From Pyxidicoccus xibeiensis (GTDB taxonomy: Bacteria > Myxococcota > Myxococcia > Myxococcales > Myxococcaceae): a DNA stretch of 64,000 nt. This document shows positions 28,668 through 36,034 of this stretch, in pieces (the first letter of the stretch is position 1; every line of letters starts with the position of its first letter). The notes below the pieces were generated by a model that saw nothing but the letters and a program-made list of their open reading frames with translations, did no database searches and was not told the origin of the DNA. The position numbers were made by a program, and so were the translations under genes. The stretch covers positions 248,001 to 312,000 of the forward strand of contig NZ_JAJVKV010000004.1 of the NCBI RefSeq assembly GCF_024198175.1. Reading direction: 5' to 3'.

Positions 28668-29582
28668 ATGAAGTCTCCCTGGAAGTCCCTGGCCCTCGTG
28701 CTGCCGCTGCTCGCGGCGTGCGGCGGCACGCCCGACCCGGCCCCCGAGGCCGTACAGACGCAGCAGGCTCCCCTCACCGCGCCCAGGGGCACGGTGCGCT
28801 TCTTCACCGGCTGGACGCACGAGCAGCGCGGCGCCATCGTCCGCGGCGGCACGCTGGTGGTCGACTACGACCTGTACCGGATGACCGACTGTCACAACAG
28901 CACCTACGCCGGCCAGCAGGCGTGGGACACCCTGGCGTACGTGCGCTTCCTGCCCGGCGGGCAGACCTCCTCCGGCAGCGTGAAGCAGGCCACCGGCAGC
29001 ACCACCTTCGTGAACAAGCCCTACGAGGTGACGGTGCCGGCGGACGCCACCCACGTGGAGACGTGGTTCTTCACCTCCGGCCGCACGTGCCAGAGCAAGT
29101 ACGACAGCAACCTGGGCCAGAACTACCGCTTCCCCGTGGAGGCGCAGTCCCCCGCGGCCGTGGCCTGGGCCGGTGACTGGGGCGGCAGCTTCGCGCGCGA
29201 CTGCGTGCACCGCGACGGGCTGGCGGACCCCATCGTCCTCGACAGCTACGTCATGCAGCGCGCCTGCAGGTGGGTGGACGCGGACGTGTACGTGCCGGGC
29301 GTGACGGACGCCGCCACCGCGCGGCCGGAGTGGGTCCAGGCCCAGGTGGAGTTCAGCGTGGACGGCGGCCCCCTCCAGTACAAGTGGCTGAGCTACCAGG
29401 GCCGCGTGGGCAACAACTCCCGCTGGCGCTGGGACCTGGCCTCCGAGCCGCTCGCGTACACGCCGTGGTCCCAGTACACGTTCGCTTTCCGATACTCGAC
29501 GGACGGCGTCAGCTGGTATCGCATCGCGCTCGGCGCTGGCCCCTCGGGAGGCGCCGCGCGCACCGTGCAGCGCGCCTTCTAG
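28668..29582 (+). CDS. DUF6209-like lipoprotein
   Basis: 304 residues; GGAGG before ATG 28668. The lipobox is LLAAC (Cys ~18). The mature part has two related halves. The first has VRFFTGWTHEQRGAIVRGG, VVDYDLYRM, YVRFLPGG, and an acidic WFFTSGRTC-K-YDSNLGQNYRF motif. The second repeats strands of the same kind (AWAGDWGGSF, DVYVPGVTD, QYTFAFRYSTDG). This pattern matches DUF6209, a family common in myxobacteria, as I remember it. Surface or periplasmic; function unknown. Downstream is the KaiC-like operon. Confidence 0.75.
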   Translation: MKSPWKSLALVLPLLAACGGTPDPAPEAVQTQQAPLTAPRGTVRFFTGWTHEQRGAIVRGGTLVVDYDLYRMTDCHNSTYAGQQAWDTLAYVRFLPGGQTSSGSVKQATGSTTFVNKPYEVTVPADATHVETWFFTSGRTCQSKYDSNLGQNYRFPVEAQSPAAVAWAGDWGGSFARDCVHRDGLADPIVLDSYVMQRACRWVDADVYVPGVTDAATARPEWVQAQVEFSVDGGPLQYKWLSYQGRVGNNSRWRWDLASEPLAYTPWSQYTFAFRYSTDGVSWYRIALGAGPSGGAARTVQRAF

Positions 29583-29711
29583 TCACCGCCCCGGTCACCG
29601 GAGCCTTGCGCTCCGGCGGCCGGCGTGGAAGCAGTGTCCGGGGAATGGTGGGCGCCAGGCCCGGCTTCCCCCAACAGCGCCGGACGACCCGTGCACCGCA
29701 GGGAGCGTGAG

Positions 29712-31211
29712 ATGACCGACAGCAGTCCCCCCCAGGTGGAGCGGCTCCCGACGGGCATCTCCGGACTCGACACGGTGCTGCTCGGCGGCTTCCGCAAGGG
29801 CCGCACCTACATGTTGATGGGCCTGCCGGGCGTGGGGAAGACCATCCTCGCCAACCAGATGTGCTTCCACCACGCCACCCGGGGCGGCCGGGTGCTCTAC
29901 ATCACCCTGCTCGCCGAGTCGCACACGGAGCTGGTCGGCAACCTGGGCTCGCTCAGCTACTTCGACAGCGCCCTGCTCCCGCGCTCCATCACCTACCTGA
30001 GCGCCTTCAGCACGCTGGAGCAGGGGGGGCTGGAGGCCCTGTCCGAGCTCATCCGCAAGGAGACGAAGTCGCAGAAGGCGTCACTGGTCGTGCTCGACGG
30101 CCTGGTGGCCGCCGAGGAGCTGGCGCCCTCTCCCCAGGCCCTCAAGAAGTTCGTCCATGGCATCCAGGTGGTGACGAACCTGGTGGGCTGCACCACGCTG
30201 CTGCTCACCTCGGGCTCGGGCCAGGGCTTCCGGGCCGAGCACACCATGGTGGATGGCCTGCTGGTGCTGAAGCAGCGCACGTTCGGCCCCCGCGTGGTGC
30301 GCGAGCTGACCGTCCGCAAGTTCCGGGGCAGCGACTACCTGCTCGGCAAGCACAGCTACGAGATTACCGGCGACGGCATCGTCCTCTATCCCCGCCTGGA
30401 GACGCTGGTGGGCACGACGCCCCCCGCCAACCCCCGGCCCGGGGTGCGCTGTGCTCTCGGAGTCCCGGGGCTGGACGAGATGCTGTCGGGCGGGCTGCCC
30501 GCCGGCTCGACGACCCTCCTGCTGGGCCCTCCCGGCGGCGGGAAGACGCTGCTCGGGCTGAGCTTCCTCGCCGAAGGGGTCCGCCAGGGCGAGCGCGGCC
30601 ACTACTTCGCCTTCTACGACTCGCCCGAGCGGATGCTGGCCCAGACGGCCGGCGTCGGCATGGAGCTGGAGCCCCTCATCCAGCGCGGGGACCTGGAGGT
30701 GAGCTACCGGCCCCCCACGGAGAACATCCTCGACAAGCTGGGCGCGGAGCTGCTGCGGGCCATCCGGGAGCGCGGCGTGCGGAGGCTGTTCCTGGACGGC
30801 TACGACGCGCTCCAGAAGGCCGCCATCCGGCGCTCGCGCGTGGCCCGCTTCCTGGCGGCGCTGGTCAACGAGTGCCGCATGCGGGGCGTGACGCTCGTCT
30901 ACTCGGTGGAGACGCCCGTCGCCTTCGGTCCGGAGGTGAGCTTCCCGCTCAGGGGGGTCTCCATGGTGGCGGAGAACATCCTCTTCCTGCGCCTGGTCGA
31001 GCTGCGCTCCCGGCTGCGCCGCTTCGTCTCCATCCTGAAGGTGCGCAACAGCCAGTATGACCATTCCCTGCGTGAGCTGCTCATCACCGAGAAGGGGCTG
31101 GCGGTGGGCGAGTCCTTCGCGGACGCCCAGCAGCTGATGACAGGGCTGGCCCGGCTCCCTCCCGCGGAGGCCGGGGACTCCCAGCGCACCGGCGAGCGCC
31201 GGAGGGAGTAG
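29712..31211 (+). CDS. KaiC-like double-domain RecA-superfamily ATPase
   Basis: 499 residues from ATG 29712 (GGGAG upstream). Two RecA-like domains: Walker A at 37-44 (GLPGVGKT) with Walker B-like SLVVLDG (125-130), and Walker A at 272-279 (GPPGGGKT) with RLFLDGYDA further on. Each domain begins with the KaiC pattern TGISGLDTVLLGG and LGVPGLDEMLSGG. The Glu pair used by cyanobacterial KaiC is replaced (LAES; YDSPE). It sits 2 bases from a CheY-like receiver gene. A signalling ATPase, perhaps a circadian-type or gas-vesicle-type regulator, is a fair guess; no KaiA or KaiB is present. Confidence 0.9.
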   Translation: MTDSSPPQVERLPTGISGLDTVLLGGFRKGRTYMLMGLPGVGKTILANQMCFHHATRGGRVLYITLLAESHTELVGNLGSLSYFDSALLPRSITYLSAFSTLEQGGLEALSELIRKETKSQKASLVVLDGLVAAEELAPSPQALKKFVHGIQVVTNLVGCTTLLLTSGSGQGFRAEHTMVDGLLVLKQRTFGPRVVRELTVRKFRGSDYLLGKHSYEITGDGIVLYPRLETLVGTTPPANPRPGVRCALGVPGLDEMLSGGLPAGSTTLLLGPPGGGKTLLGLSFLAEGVRQGERGHYFAFYDSPERMLAQTAGVGMELEPLIQRGDLEVSYRPPTENILDKLGAELLRAIRERGVRRLFLDGYDALQKAAIRRSRVARFLAALVNECRMRGVTLVYSVETPVAFGPEVSFPLRGVSMVAENILFLRLVELRSRLRRFVSILKVRNSQYDHSLRELLITEKGLAVGESFADAQQLMTGLARLPPAEAGDSQRTGERRRE

Positions 31212-31213
31212 CC

Positions 31214-31579
31214 ATGAAGCCCATCCTCATCGTCGATGATGAGTTTGGCATCGTCGAGGCGTTGCGGGACTTGCTCGCCGACGAGGGCTACCGGACCGTC
31301 GTCGCGCTCAATGGCCGCGAGGCCCTCGAGCGGATGGCGGAGGAGCGCCCGGCGGTGGTGCTGCTCGACTACATGATGCCGGTGATGGATGGGCCCGCGC
31401 TGCTGGCGGCCATGCAGCAGGACGCCGACCTGCGGGACATCCCCGTGGTGATGATGAGCGCGAGCCACGAGAGCCGCTGGAGGCACCTGCCCTGCGCCGC
31501 CTTCCTGCCCAAGCCCTTCGAGCTGGAGCAGCTGCTGGCCGTCCTCCAGCGGTTCGTCCGCGGCGCCACGGAGAACTGA
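31214..31579 (+). CDS. CheY-like single-domain response regulator
   Basis: 121 residues, a lone receiver domain. Phospho-acceptor D52 (LLDYMMP), acidic pocket D8/D9, conserved S82 and K100 (FLPKPF) are present. No output domain. Only 2 bases from the KaiC-like gene, so the pair is cotranscribed, and the receiver may be the phosphorylation input for the ATPase or vice versa. No kinase is adjacent. Confidence 0.92.
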   Translation: MKPILIVDDEFGIVEALRDLLADEGYRTVVALNGREALERMAEERPAVVLLDYMMPVMDGPALLAAMQQDADLRDIPVVMMSASHESRWRHLPCAAFLPKPFELEQLLAVLQRFVRGATEN

Positions 31580-31688
31580 CCGGGCGCGCGCCCCACCGCT
31601 CCGGACCCTGACAGGCAGCCGACGCTCCGGGGGGCTCCGGCGCTCGTCAGGCCCCAGCCCGGGCCCTCCTTCTGACAGACTGCGCGGC

Positions 31689-32795
31689 GTGACTGCCTCC
31701 GCCCTCTACCGCGACTGCGCCCGCCTCTTCATGGTGGGCTTCCCCGGCACCCAAATCGACGGCGACCTCGCCGCGCTGATGGACGACGGCATCTACGGGG
31801 CCATCCTCTTCAAGCGCAACGTGGGCACCGCGAAGGAGACGGCGGCGCTGTGCCAGGCGCTGAAGGCGAGAGCCGGCCGGCCCTTCATCCTGTCGGTGGA
31901 CCAGGAGGGCGGCCGGGTGGCCCGACTGCGCGGCGAGCCCTTCACCACGCTGCCGCCCATGCGCGAGCTGGGCCAGCGCGGCGACGCCGCCCAGGTGGAG
32001 CGCGTGGGCCGGCTGCTGGCGCACGAGCTGCGCGCGGTGGGCTTCGACTGGGACTTCGCGCCGGTGCTGGACGTGGACACCAACCCGGCCAACCCCGTCA
32101 TCGGCGACCGCAGCTTCAGCCGGGACGCGGAGGAGGTGGCGCGGCTGGGCGTGGCGCTGGCGCGCGGGCTGGAGGCCGGGGGCGTGGCGTCCTGCGGCAA
32201 GCACTTCCCCGGCCATGGCGACACCACCACGGACAGCCACCTGACGCTGCCCCGGCTGCCGCATGACCTGGAGCGGCTGCGCCGCGTGGAGCTGGTGCCC
32301 TTCCGCGCCTTCGCGAAGGCGGGGCTGGCGTCACTGATGACGGCGCACGTCCTCTTCGACGCGCTGGACCCGGGCGTGCCCGCCACCATGAGCCAGCGCG
32401 TGCTGCGGGGCGTGCTGCGCGAGGAGCTGGGCTTCGACGGCGTGCTCGTCAGCGATGACCTGGAGATGAAGGCCATCGCCGACCACTACTCCGTGGAGGA
32501 GGCCACCGTGCAGGGCACGCTGGCCGGCGTGGACCTGTTCCTCGTGTGCCACCGCGCGGACGTGCAGCGCCGCGCGATTGAGGCGCTGGTGAAGGCGGTG
32601 GAGTCCGGCCGCGTGCCGCGCGAGCGCATCACCGAGGCGCACCGGCGGCTGGATGCGCTGGCGGCCCGCTTCGCGCACCCGGCCGAGGACCGCTTCGCCA
32701 CGCTGGGCGGCGCCGAGCACCGCGCGCTCGCCGAGGGCCTCGCCAGCACCTTCGCCGGCAAGGACCCCACCGAGGTGATGCTGGCGTCCCGGTGA
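31689..32795 (+). CDS. nagZ: Beta-N-acetylhexosaminidase NagZ family (GH3)
   Basis: 368 residues from GTG 31689; the ribosome site is weak. The GH3 landmarks of NagZ are complete: SVDQEGGRVARL (69-80), KHFPGHGDTTTDSH (171-184) with the Asp-His acid/base pair, and the nucleophile region SDDLEM (255-260). No signal peptide, so a cytoplasmic enzyme that removes GlcNAc from imported muropeptides in cell-wall recycling. It is flanked by lipoproteins on the opposite strand. Peptidoglycan turnover genes elsewhere in the window (mltG, M23) suggest a wall theme but not one operon. Confidence 0.93.
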   Translation: MTASALYRDCARLFMVGFPGTQIDGDLAALMDDGIYGAILFKRNVGTAKETAALCQALKARAGRPFILSVDQEGGRVARLRGEPFTTLPPMRELGQRGDAAQVERVGRLLAHELRAVGFDWDFAPVLDVDTNPANPVIGDRSFSRDAEEVARLGVALARGLEAGGVASCGKHFPGHGDTTTDSHLTLPRLPHDLERLRRVELVPFRAFAKAGLASLMTAHVLFDALDPGVPATMSQRVLRGVLREELGFDGVLVSDDLEMKAIADHYSVEEATVQGTLAGVDLFLVCHRADVQRRAIEALVKAVESGRVPRERITEAHRRLDALAARFAHPAEDRFATLGGAEHRALAEGLASTFAGKDPTEVMLASR

Positions 32796-32817
32796 CGCGC
32801 GGGGCGCCCGGCGGCCC

Positions 32818-33273
32818 CTACTGCCGGGGCGCCTGCTCGCCGCCCTGCGGCTGCCCGCTGACGTCGGGAGGGCTGCGGGGGCCCTGCATCTCGCCGCCCG
32901 TCTGCCGCGACGGGCTGCCGGTGCCGCCCTGCTCCTCGTACTCGCGCGTGCCGCCCTGGTCCGTCCTGGGCTGCTCCGCGGGCGCGGTGATGCCGGGCGT
33001 GCCGCTGCCGCCGGAGCCCTCCTGGCCCGGGTTGCGCTGCTGCTGCGGGCGCATGAACTCGTCATCCTGCCGGCCGGCGCCGCCCGTGGCGGGGGGCTCG
33101 GCGGCACCCGGGGCGAAGCTCTCGAGGGGCTGCTGCTCGTTGGCGACACCCTCGTACTCGCCGCCCGTCCTGGGCAGCGGATGCTCGCGCTCACAGGCCG
33201 TGCCCAGCAGCAGCGCGGCCGAGGCCAGCGCGCCCGTCATCCATGGCCAACGGCGGAAACCTCCCTGGTGCAT
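32818..33273 (-). CDS. Small lipoprotein, Gln/Gly/Pro-rich
   Basis: 151 residues. GAGGAGAGG precedes ATG 33273; the signal ends LLLGTAC (Cys ~27). The mature part has no fold signature and is full of Gly, Gln, Pro, Glu, with short motifs such as RTGGEYEG and QQQRNPGQEG. Likely a disordered periplasmic or surface protein. It is similar in signal peptide and style to the next gene upstream on the same strand, and the two may be distant paralogues. Confidence 0.72.
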   Translation of the reverse strand: MHQGGFRRWPWMTGALASAALLLGTACEREHPLPRTGGEYEGVANEQQPLESFAPGAAEPPATGGAGRQDDEFMRPQQQRNPGQEGSGGSGTPGITAPAEQPRTDQGGTREYEEQGGTGSPSRQTGGEMQGPRSPPDVSGQPQGGEQAPRQ

Positions 33274-33374
33274 GTCCTCTCCTCGGATTGAAGCAGTGTG
33301 CTTCCCCAAGGGATGGCCACCCGGGCCGGCGGCAGGGAGTTGGCGAGGGGGCGAACAGGCGCCCCCTGGCCGGC

Positions 33375-33869
33375 TCAGCGAGGACCGTGGGCGCTGCGGT
33401 CCTGCCAGCCCAGCGGGGCGTAGCCCACGCCGACGCGGCTGGAGGCCGTGCTCCCCTGCTTCGAGCCGTCCTCACCGCCCAGGCCCTGCGCCGAGGGGGA
33501 GTAGGCGGCACCGCCGATGCCCGAGTACCGGTCCTGCATCATCTTCCCGGGGTCATCCACGATGGAGTTGTTCTGCTTGCCGTCCGTCCTGGGCGTGCGC
33601 GGGTCGATGCTGGAGCCCCGCTGCTTGATGGTCTCGTTGTAGCCGCGGTCCGCCGACATCGTATGGGGCGGGAGCGCGTGCTTCGGCGGGTTGCCCGCCA
33701 TGTCCTTGAGGACTTCGGGCTGCTCCATGCGCTGGGCGAAGAAGTTGCCCCGCGGCTCGTCCGGCTGCTTTCCACCCGTCTCGGGCAGCCCACCACACGC
33801 AGTGCCCAGCAGCATGCCCACTCCCACCACCGCCAGCTGGCTCCACCGCCGAACAGTCCACTCGCGCAT
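33375..33869 (-). CDS. Small lipoprotein
   Basis: 164 residues; GAGGAG near ATG 33869, signal ending LLGTAC (Cys ~25). The mature part is polar and probably disordered, with DRGYNETIKQRGSSIDPRTP and a C-terminal DRYSGIGGAAYSPSAQGLGG element. No domain recognised. The signal peptide resembles the neighbouring lipoprotein (both have RW near the start and LLGTAC), suggesting duplication or shared history. Confidence 0.72.
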   Translation of the reverse strand: MREWTVRRWSQLAVVGVGMLLGTACGGLPETGGKQPDEPRGNFFAQRMEQPEVLKDMAGNPPKHALPPHTMSADRGYNETIKQRGSSIDPRTPRTDGKQNNSIVDDPGKMMQDRYSGIGGAAYSPSAQGLGGEDGSKQGSTASSRVGVGYAPLGWQDRSAHGPR

Positions 33870-33994
33870 GTCCACTCCTCCGAGTCCCTGAAAATGGTTT
33901 CCTGTCGCTGCCCCGGAGGAGGAACACGCCGGGTGCCCGGCCCCCGGAGCGGCGACACGGCGGCCCACCCGGCCGCATGAGCACAGATATAGCC

Positions 33995-34684
33995 TCAGCG
34001 ACGGGCGCGGGCAGCACCCTTCGCACCCGCCTTCGCCCGGGTCGCCACCTTGCGCGCGGCACCCTTCACCGCGGCCACCACCTTCTTCACGGCGGCCTTC
34101 TTCGCGGGCGCGGCGGCCTTCTTCGCGGGCGCGGCGGCCTTCTTCGCGGGCGCGGCGGCCTTCTTCGCGGGCGCGGCGGCCTTCTTCGCGGGCGCGGCGG
34201 CCTTGGGGGCCGGGGCGCTGCTTGCGCCCAGCGCGGCCAGCACCTCATCGACGTGGCCGCTCACCTTCACCTTGGGCCACACCTGCTTCACGCGGCCATC
34301 AGGACCGATGAGGAAGGTGGCGCGGGTGATGCCCTGGAACTTGCGCCCATAGAGCGTCTTCTCGCCCCAGACACCATAGGCCTCGAGCGCCTGGCGGTCG
34401 GGGTCCGCCAGCAGCGGGAAGGAGAGGTTGTACTTCGCCGCGAACTTCTTGTGGCGCTCGGCGCTGTCGGCGGAGACGCCCAGCACCACCGCACCCGCGG
34501 CGCGCAGCGCGGAGTGCTGGTCCCGGAAGTCGCACGCCTCCTTGGTACAGCCAGGAGTGTCGTCCTTCGGATAGAAGTAGAGGACGACGTTCTTCCCCGC
34601 GTGCTGCGAGAGCGTCACGGAGTTGCCGTCCTGGTCGGGCAGCTGGAAGCCGGGGGCCGCGTCACCTGCTTGGGGCATGGGCAT
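33995..34684 (-). CDS. bcp: Peroxiredoxin (Bcp/PrxQ type) with Lys/Ala-rich histone-H1-like tail
   Basis: 229 residues. Residues 1-150 are a complete Bcp-type peroxiredoxin: peroxidatic C46 and resolving C51 in DDTPGCTKEACDF, with the thioredoxin fold strands around VVLYFYPK and FLIGPDGRV. It would reduce hydroperoxides using thioredoxin. Residues ~155-229 are a Lys/Ala/Pro tail with five perfect heptads of type PAKKAAA, then VKKVVAAVKGAARKV and a basic end. Such tails bind DNA in histone H1-like proteins. The start is ATG 34684 or 34678; neither has a strong ribosome site. The tail is probably genuine coding because the frame is uninterrupted and ends normally. Confidence 0.9.
   Translation of the reverse strand: MPMPQAGDAAPGFQLPDQDGNSVTLSQHAGKNVVLYFYPKDDTPGCTKEACDFRDQHSALRAAGAVVLGVSADSAERHKKFAAKYNLSFPLLADPDRQALEAYGVWGEKTLYGRKFQGITRATFLIGPDGRVKQVWPKVKVSGHVDEVLAALGASSAPAPKAAAPAKKAAAPAKKAAAPAKKAAAPAKKAAAPAKKAAVKKVVAAVKGAARKVATRAKAGAKGAARARR
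34098..34202. repeat. Five perfect 21-base tandem repeats encoding PAKKAAA heptads
   Basis: Units start at 34098, 34119, 34140, 34161 and 34182 and are identical, giving 105 bases. Perfect identity indicates recent expansion or slippage, so copy number probably varies between strains. They encode the heart of the peroxiredoxin tail. Confidence 0.95.
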
Positions 34685-34746
34685 GCGGCTTCATTAGCCA
34701 CAAATCCCGCCCGGCTCAACGTCCAGCGTCGTCCGTGCCGCTGCCG

Positions 34747-35280
34747 CTACCGTGGGTCGCCTCCGTCGGCGGGGCCTGGCGCGGGCGCCGCCGGTGCGCC
34801 CCCGTGCTCGTGGCCGTGCTCCCCCGCCGGGTGGCTGCGCGCCTCCAGCCGGACGAGGTCCGCGCGGCACTGCTCCAGCGCCTGCTTCAGCGGCTCGCGC
34901 GCCGTGTCGTCCTGGGTCTGCCCCAGCCGCTTCGCCAGCGCCTCGCACGCGGCGCGCTTGGCGTCGGCCTCGTCCGTCCCCGGCCCCGTCGCTCCCGGGG
35001 TGGCCAGGGGGCGCGGAGGCAGCCGCCCCCGGACGCCGCGGATGGCGGCCAGCCGCTGCTCCGCCTCCGGCCGGGCCTTGGAGTCGCGAGGCACCGCCTC
35101 CAGGGCGGCGACGACGGCGTCCCAAGCGGGGTTCGTGGGCGGCACCCCCTTGTCCACGAGTGCCTGGTACTGCGCCTCCGCGTCCCGGAGCTGCTCCGGG
35201 CCCTTGTCGCACCCGGACGCCAGGAGCAGGCAGAGCACGAGTGGCAACGCGGCCGGGAGCCGTCGGGTGACAATCCTCAT
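34747..35280 (-). CDS. His-rich lipoprotein
   Basis: 177 residues. ATG 35280 starts a lipoprotein signal with lipobox LLASGC (C24). The middle (30-145) is helical with Ala/Glu/Arg/Gln periodicity and two cysteines (C112, C138). The C-terminus has a cluster H150, H155, H157, H159 (EHGHEHGG) that could bind a metal ion. It is divergent from the Ni/Co transporter gene, with 61 bases between starts, so the two may be co-regulated. Possible role: periplasmic metal buffer for that transporter. Inference from position and His cluster only. Confidence 0.75.
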   Translation of the reverse strand: MRIVTRRLPAALPLVLCLLLASGCDKGPEQLRDAEAQYQALVDKGVPPTNPAWDAVVAALEAVPRDSKARPEAEQRLAAIRGVRGRLPPRPLATPGATGPGTDEADAKRAACEALAKRLGQTQDDTAREPLKQALEQCRADLVRLEARSHPAGEHGHEHGGAPAAPAPGPADGGDPR

Positions 35281-35341
35281 CAAGGGTAGGTTCTCCTCTC
35301 CTGCTGGCCTCCCGATTGAAGCACGGGTAGGGTGCCGCGTC

Positions 35342-35986
35342 GTGTCGCCCATCCTCTTCGCCTTCCTGCTCGGCCTCTCCAACGGCCTGGTCCACGCCGT
35401 GGGTCCCGACCACTGCGCCGCCATGGCCACGCTCGGCACCCTGGGTGACGGCCGCAAGCGCACCGCCCTGGTGACGGCCCTCCGCTTCGCGCTGGGGCAT
35501 GCGGCCATGCTGGGTGGCATCGCCGCCCTGTGCCTGCTGGCCGGCGTGGGCCTCTCGGAGACCTTCGAGCGCTGGGCCGAGGTCTTCGGCGGCATCATCC
35601 TGGTGGCGCTGGCGGTGACGGCGCTCCTGTTCCCCAACAGCCTGGGCCACGGCCACCCGCACCTGCCCGGCCACAACCGCGAGCCTCACCAGCACGTCCA
35701 CACGGTGAGCACCGCCGCTGGCGCGCTGATGGCCATCAGCGGCGTGCGCTCGCTCATCCTGGCGGTGCCCGCGCTGCTGGTGGGCGGCAGCATGAGCCTG
35801 GCCTCGTGGACGTACCTGCCGGGCTTCGCCCTGGGCATCCTCGTGGGCATGGGCGCGGTGGGCCTGCTCTTCGCGGAGGGGCTCTCCCGCCTCAACCAGC
35901 GCATCAACGCATGGCTGCAGCGCGCGGTGGCGCTGGGCTCCGGCGCGCTCGGCCTGTTCTGGATTGGCTCCCGGCTCGGCGGCTGA
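35342..35986 (+). CDS. Nickel/cobalt transporter, NicO/HupE-UreH-like
   Basis: 214 residues from GTG 35342. Six hydrophobic segments are visible. The signature HAVGPDH (18-24) in the first segment and RFALGH (48-53) in the next match the NicO/UreH-type family of nickel-cobalt permeases. A cytoplasmic or periplasmic loop at ~103-120 is very His-rich (HGHPHLPGHNREPHQHVH). Direction of transport (uptake or efflux) cannot be read. The His-rich lipoprotein is encoded divergently. Confidence 0.85.
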   Translation: MSPILFAFLLGLSNGLVHAVGPDHCAAMATLGTLGDGRKRTALVTALRFALGHAAMLGGIAALCLLAGVGLSETFERWAEVFGGIILVALAVTALLFPNSLGHGHPHLPGHNREPHQHVHTVSTAAGALMAISGVRSLILAVPALLVGGSMSLASWTYLPGFALGILVGMGAVGLLFAEGLSRLNQRINAWLQRAVALGSGALGLFWIGSRLGG

Positions 35987-35994
35987 GCCGGCGG

Positions 35995-36010
35995 CTGAAG
36001 CGGCCTTCAG
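35995..36010. terminator. Hairpin between convergent genes
   Basis: CTGAAG-CGGC-CTTCAG starts 9 bases after the NicO stop codon and lies 25 bases before the converging gene end. It has no T run. Confidence 0.4.
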
Positions 36011-36034
36011 TCTCTCGCTGCCCGCGAGGACGCC

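Noticed and set aside
31580-31688. Terminator after the CheY-like gene
   Set aside because: Several GC repeats are present but no clean stem with T run could be drawn.
34098-34202. CRISPR-like array
   Set aside because: Perfect 21-base tandem units with no spacers encode protein heptads.
33977-35986. Single long frame joining the peroxiredoxin region to the NicO transporter
   Set aside because: Only its last part is real; upstream it runs through genes on the other strand and lacks motifs, so GTG 35342 is used.
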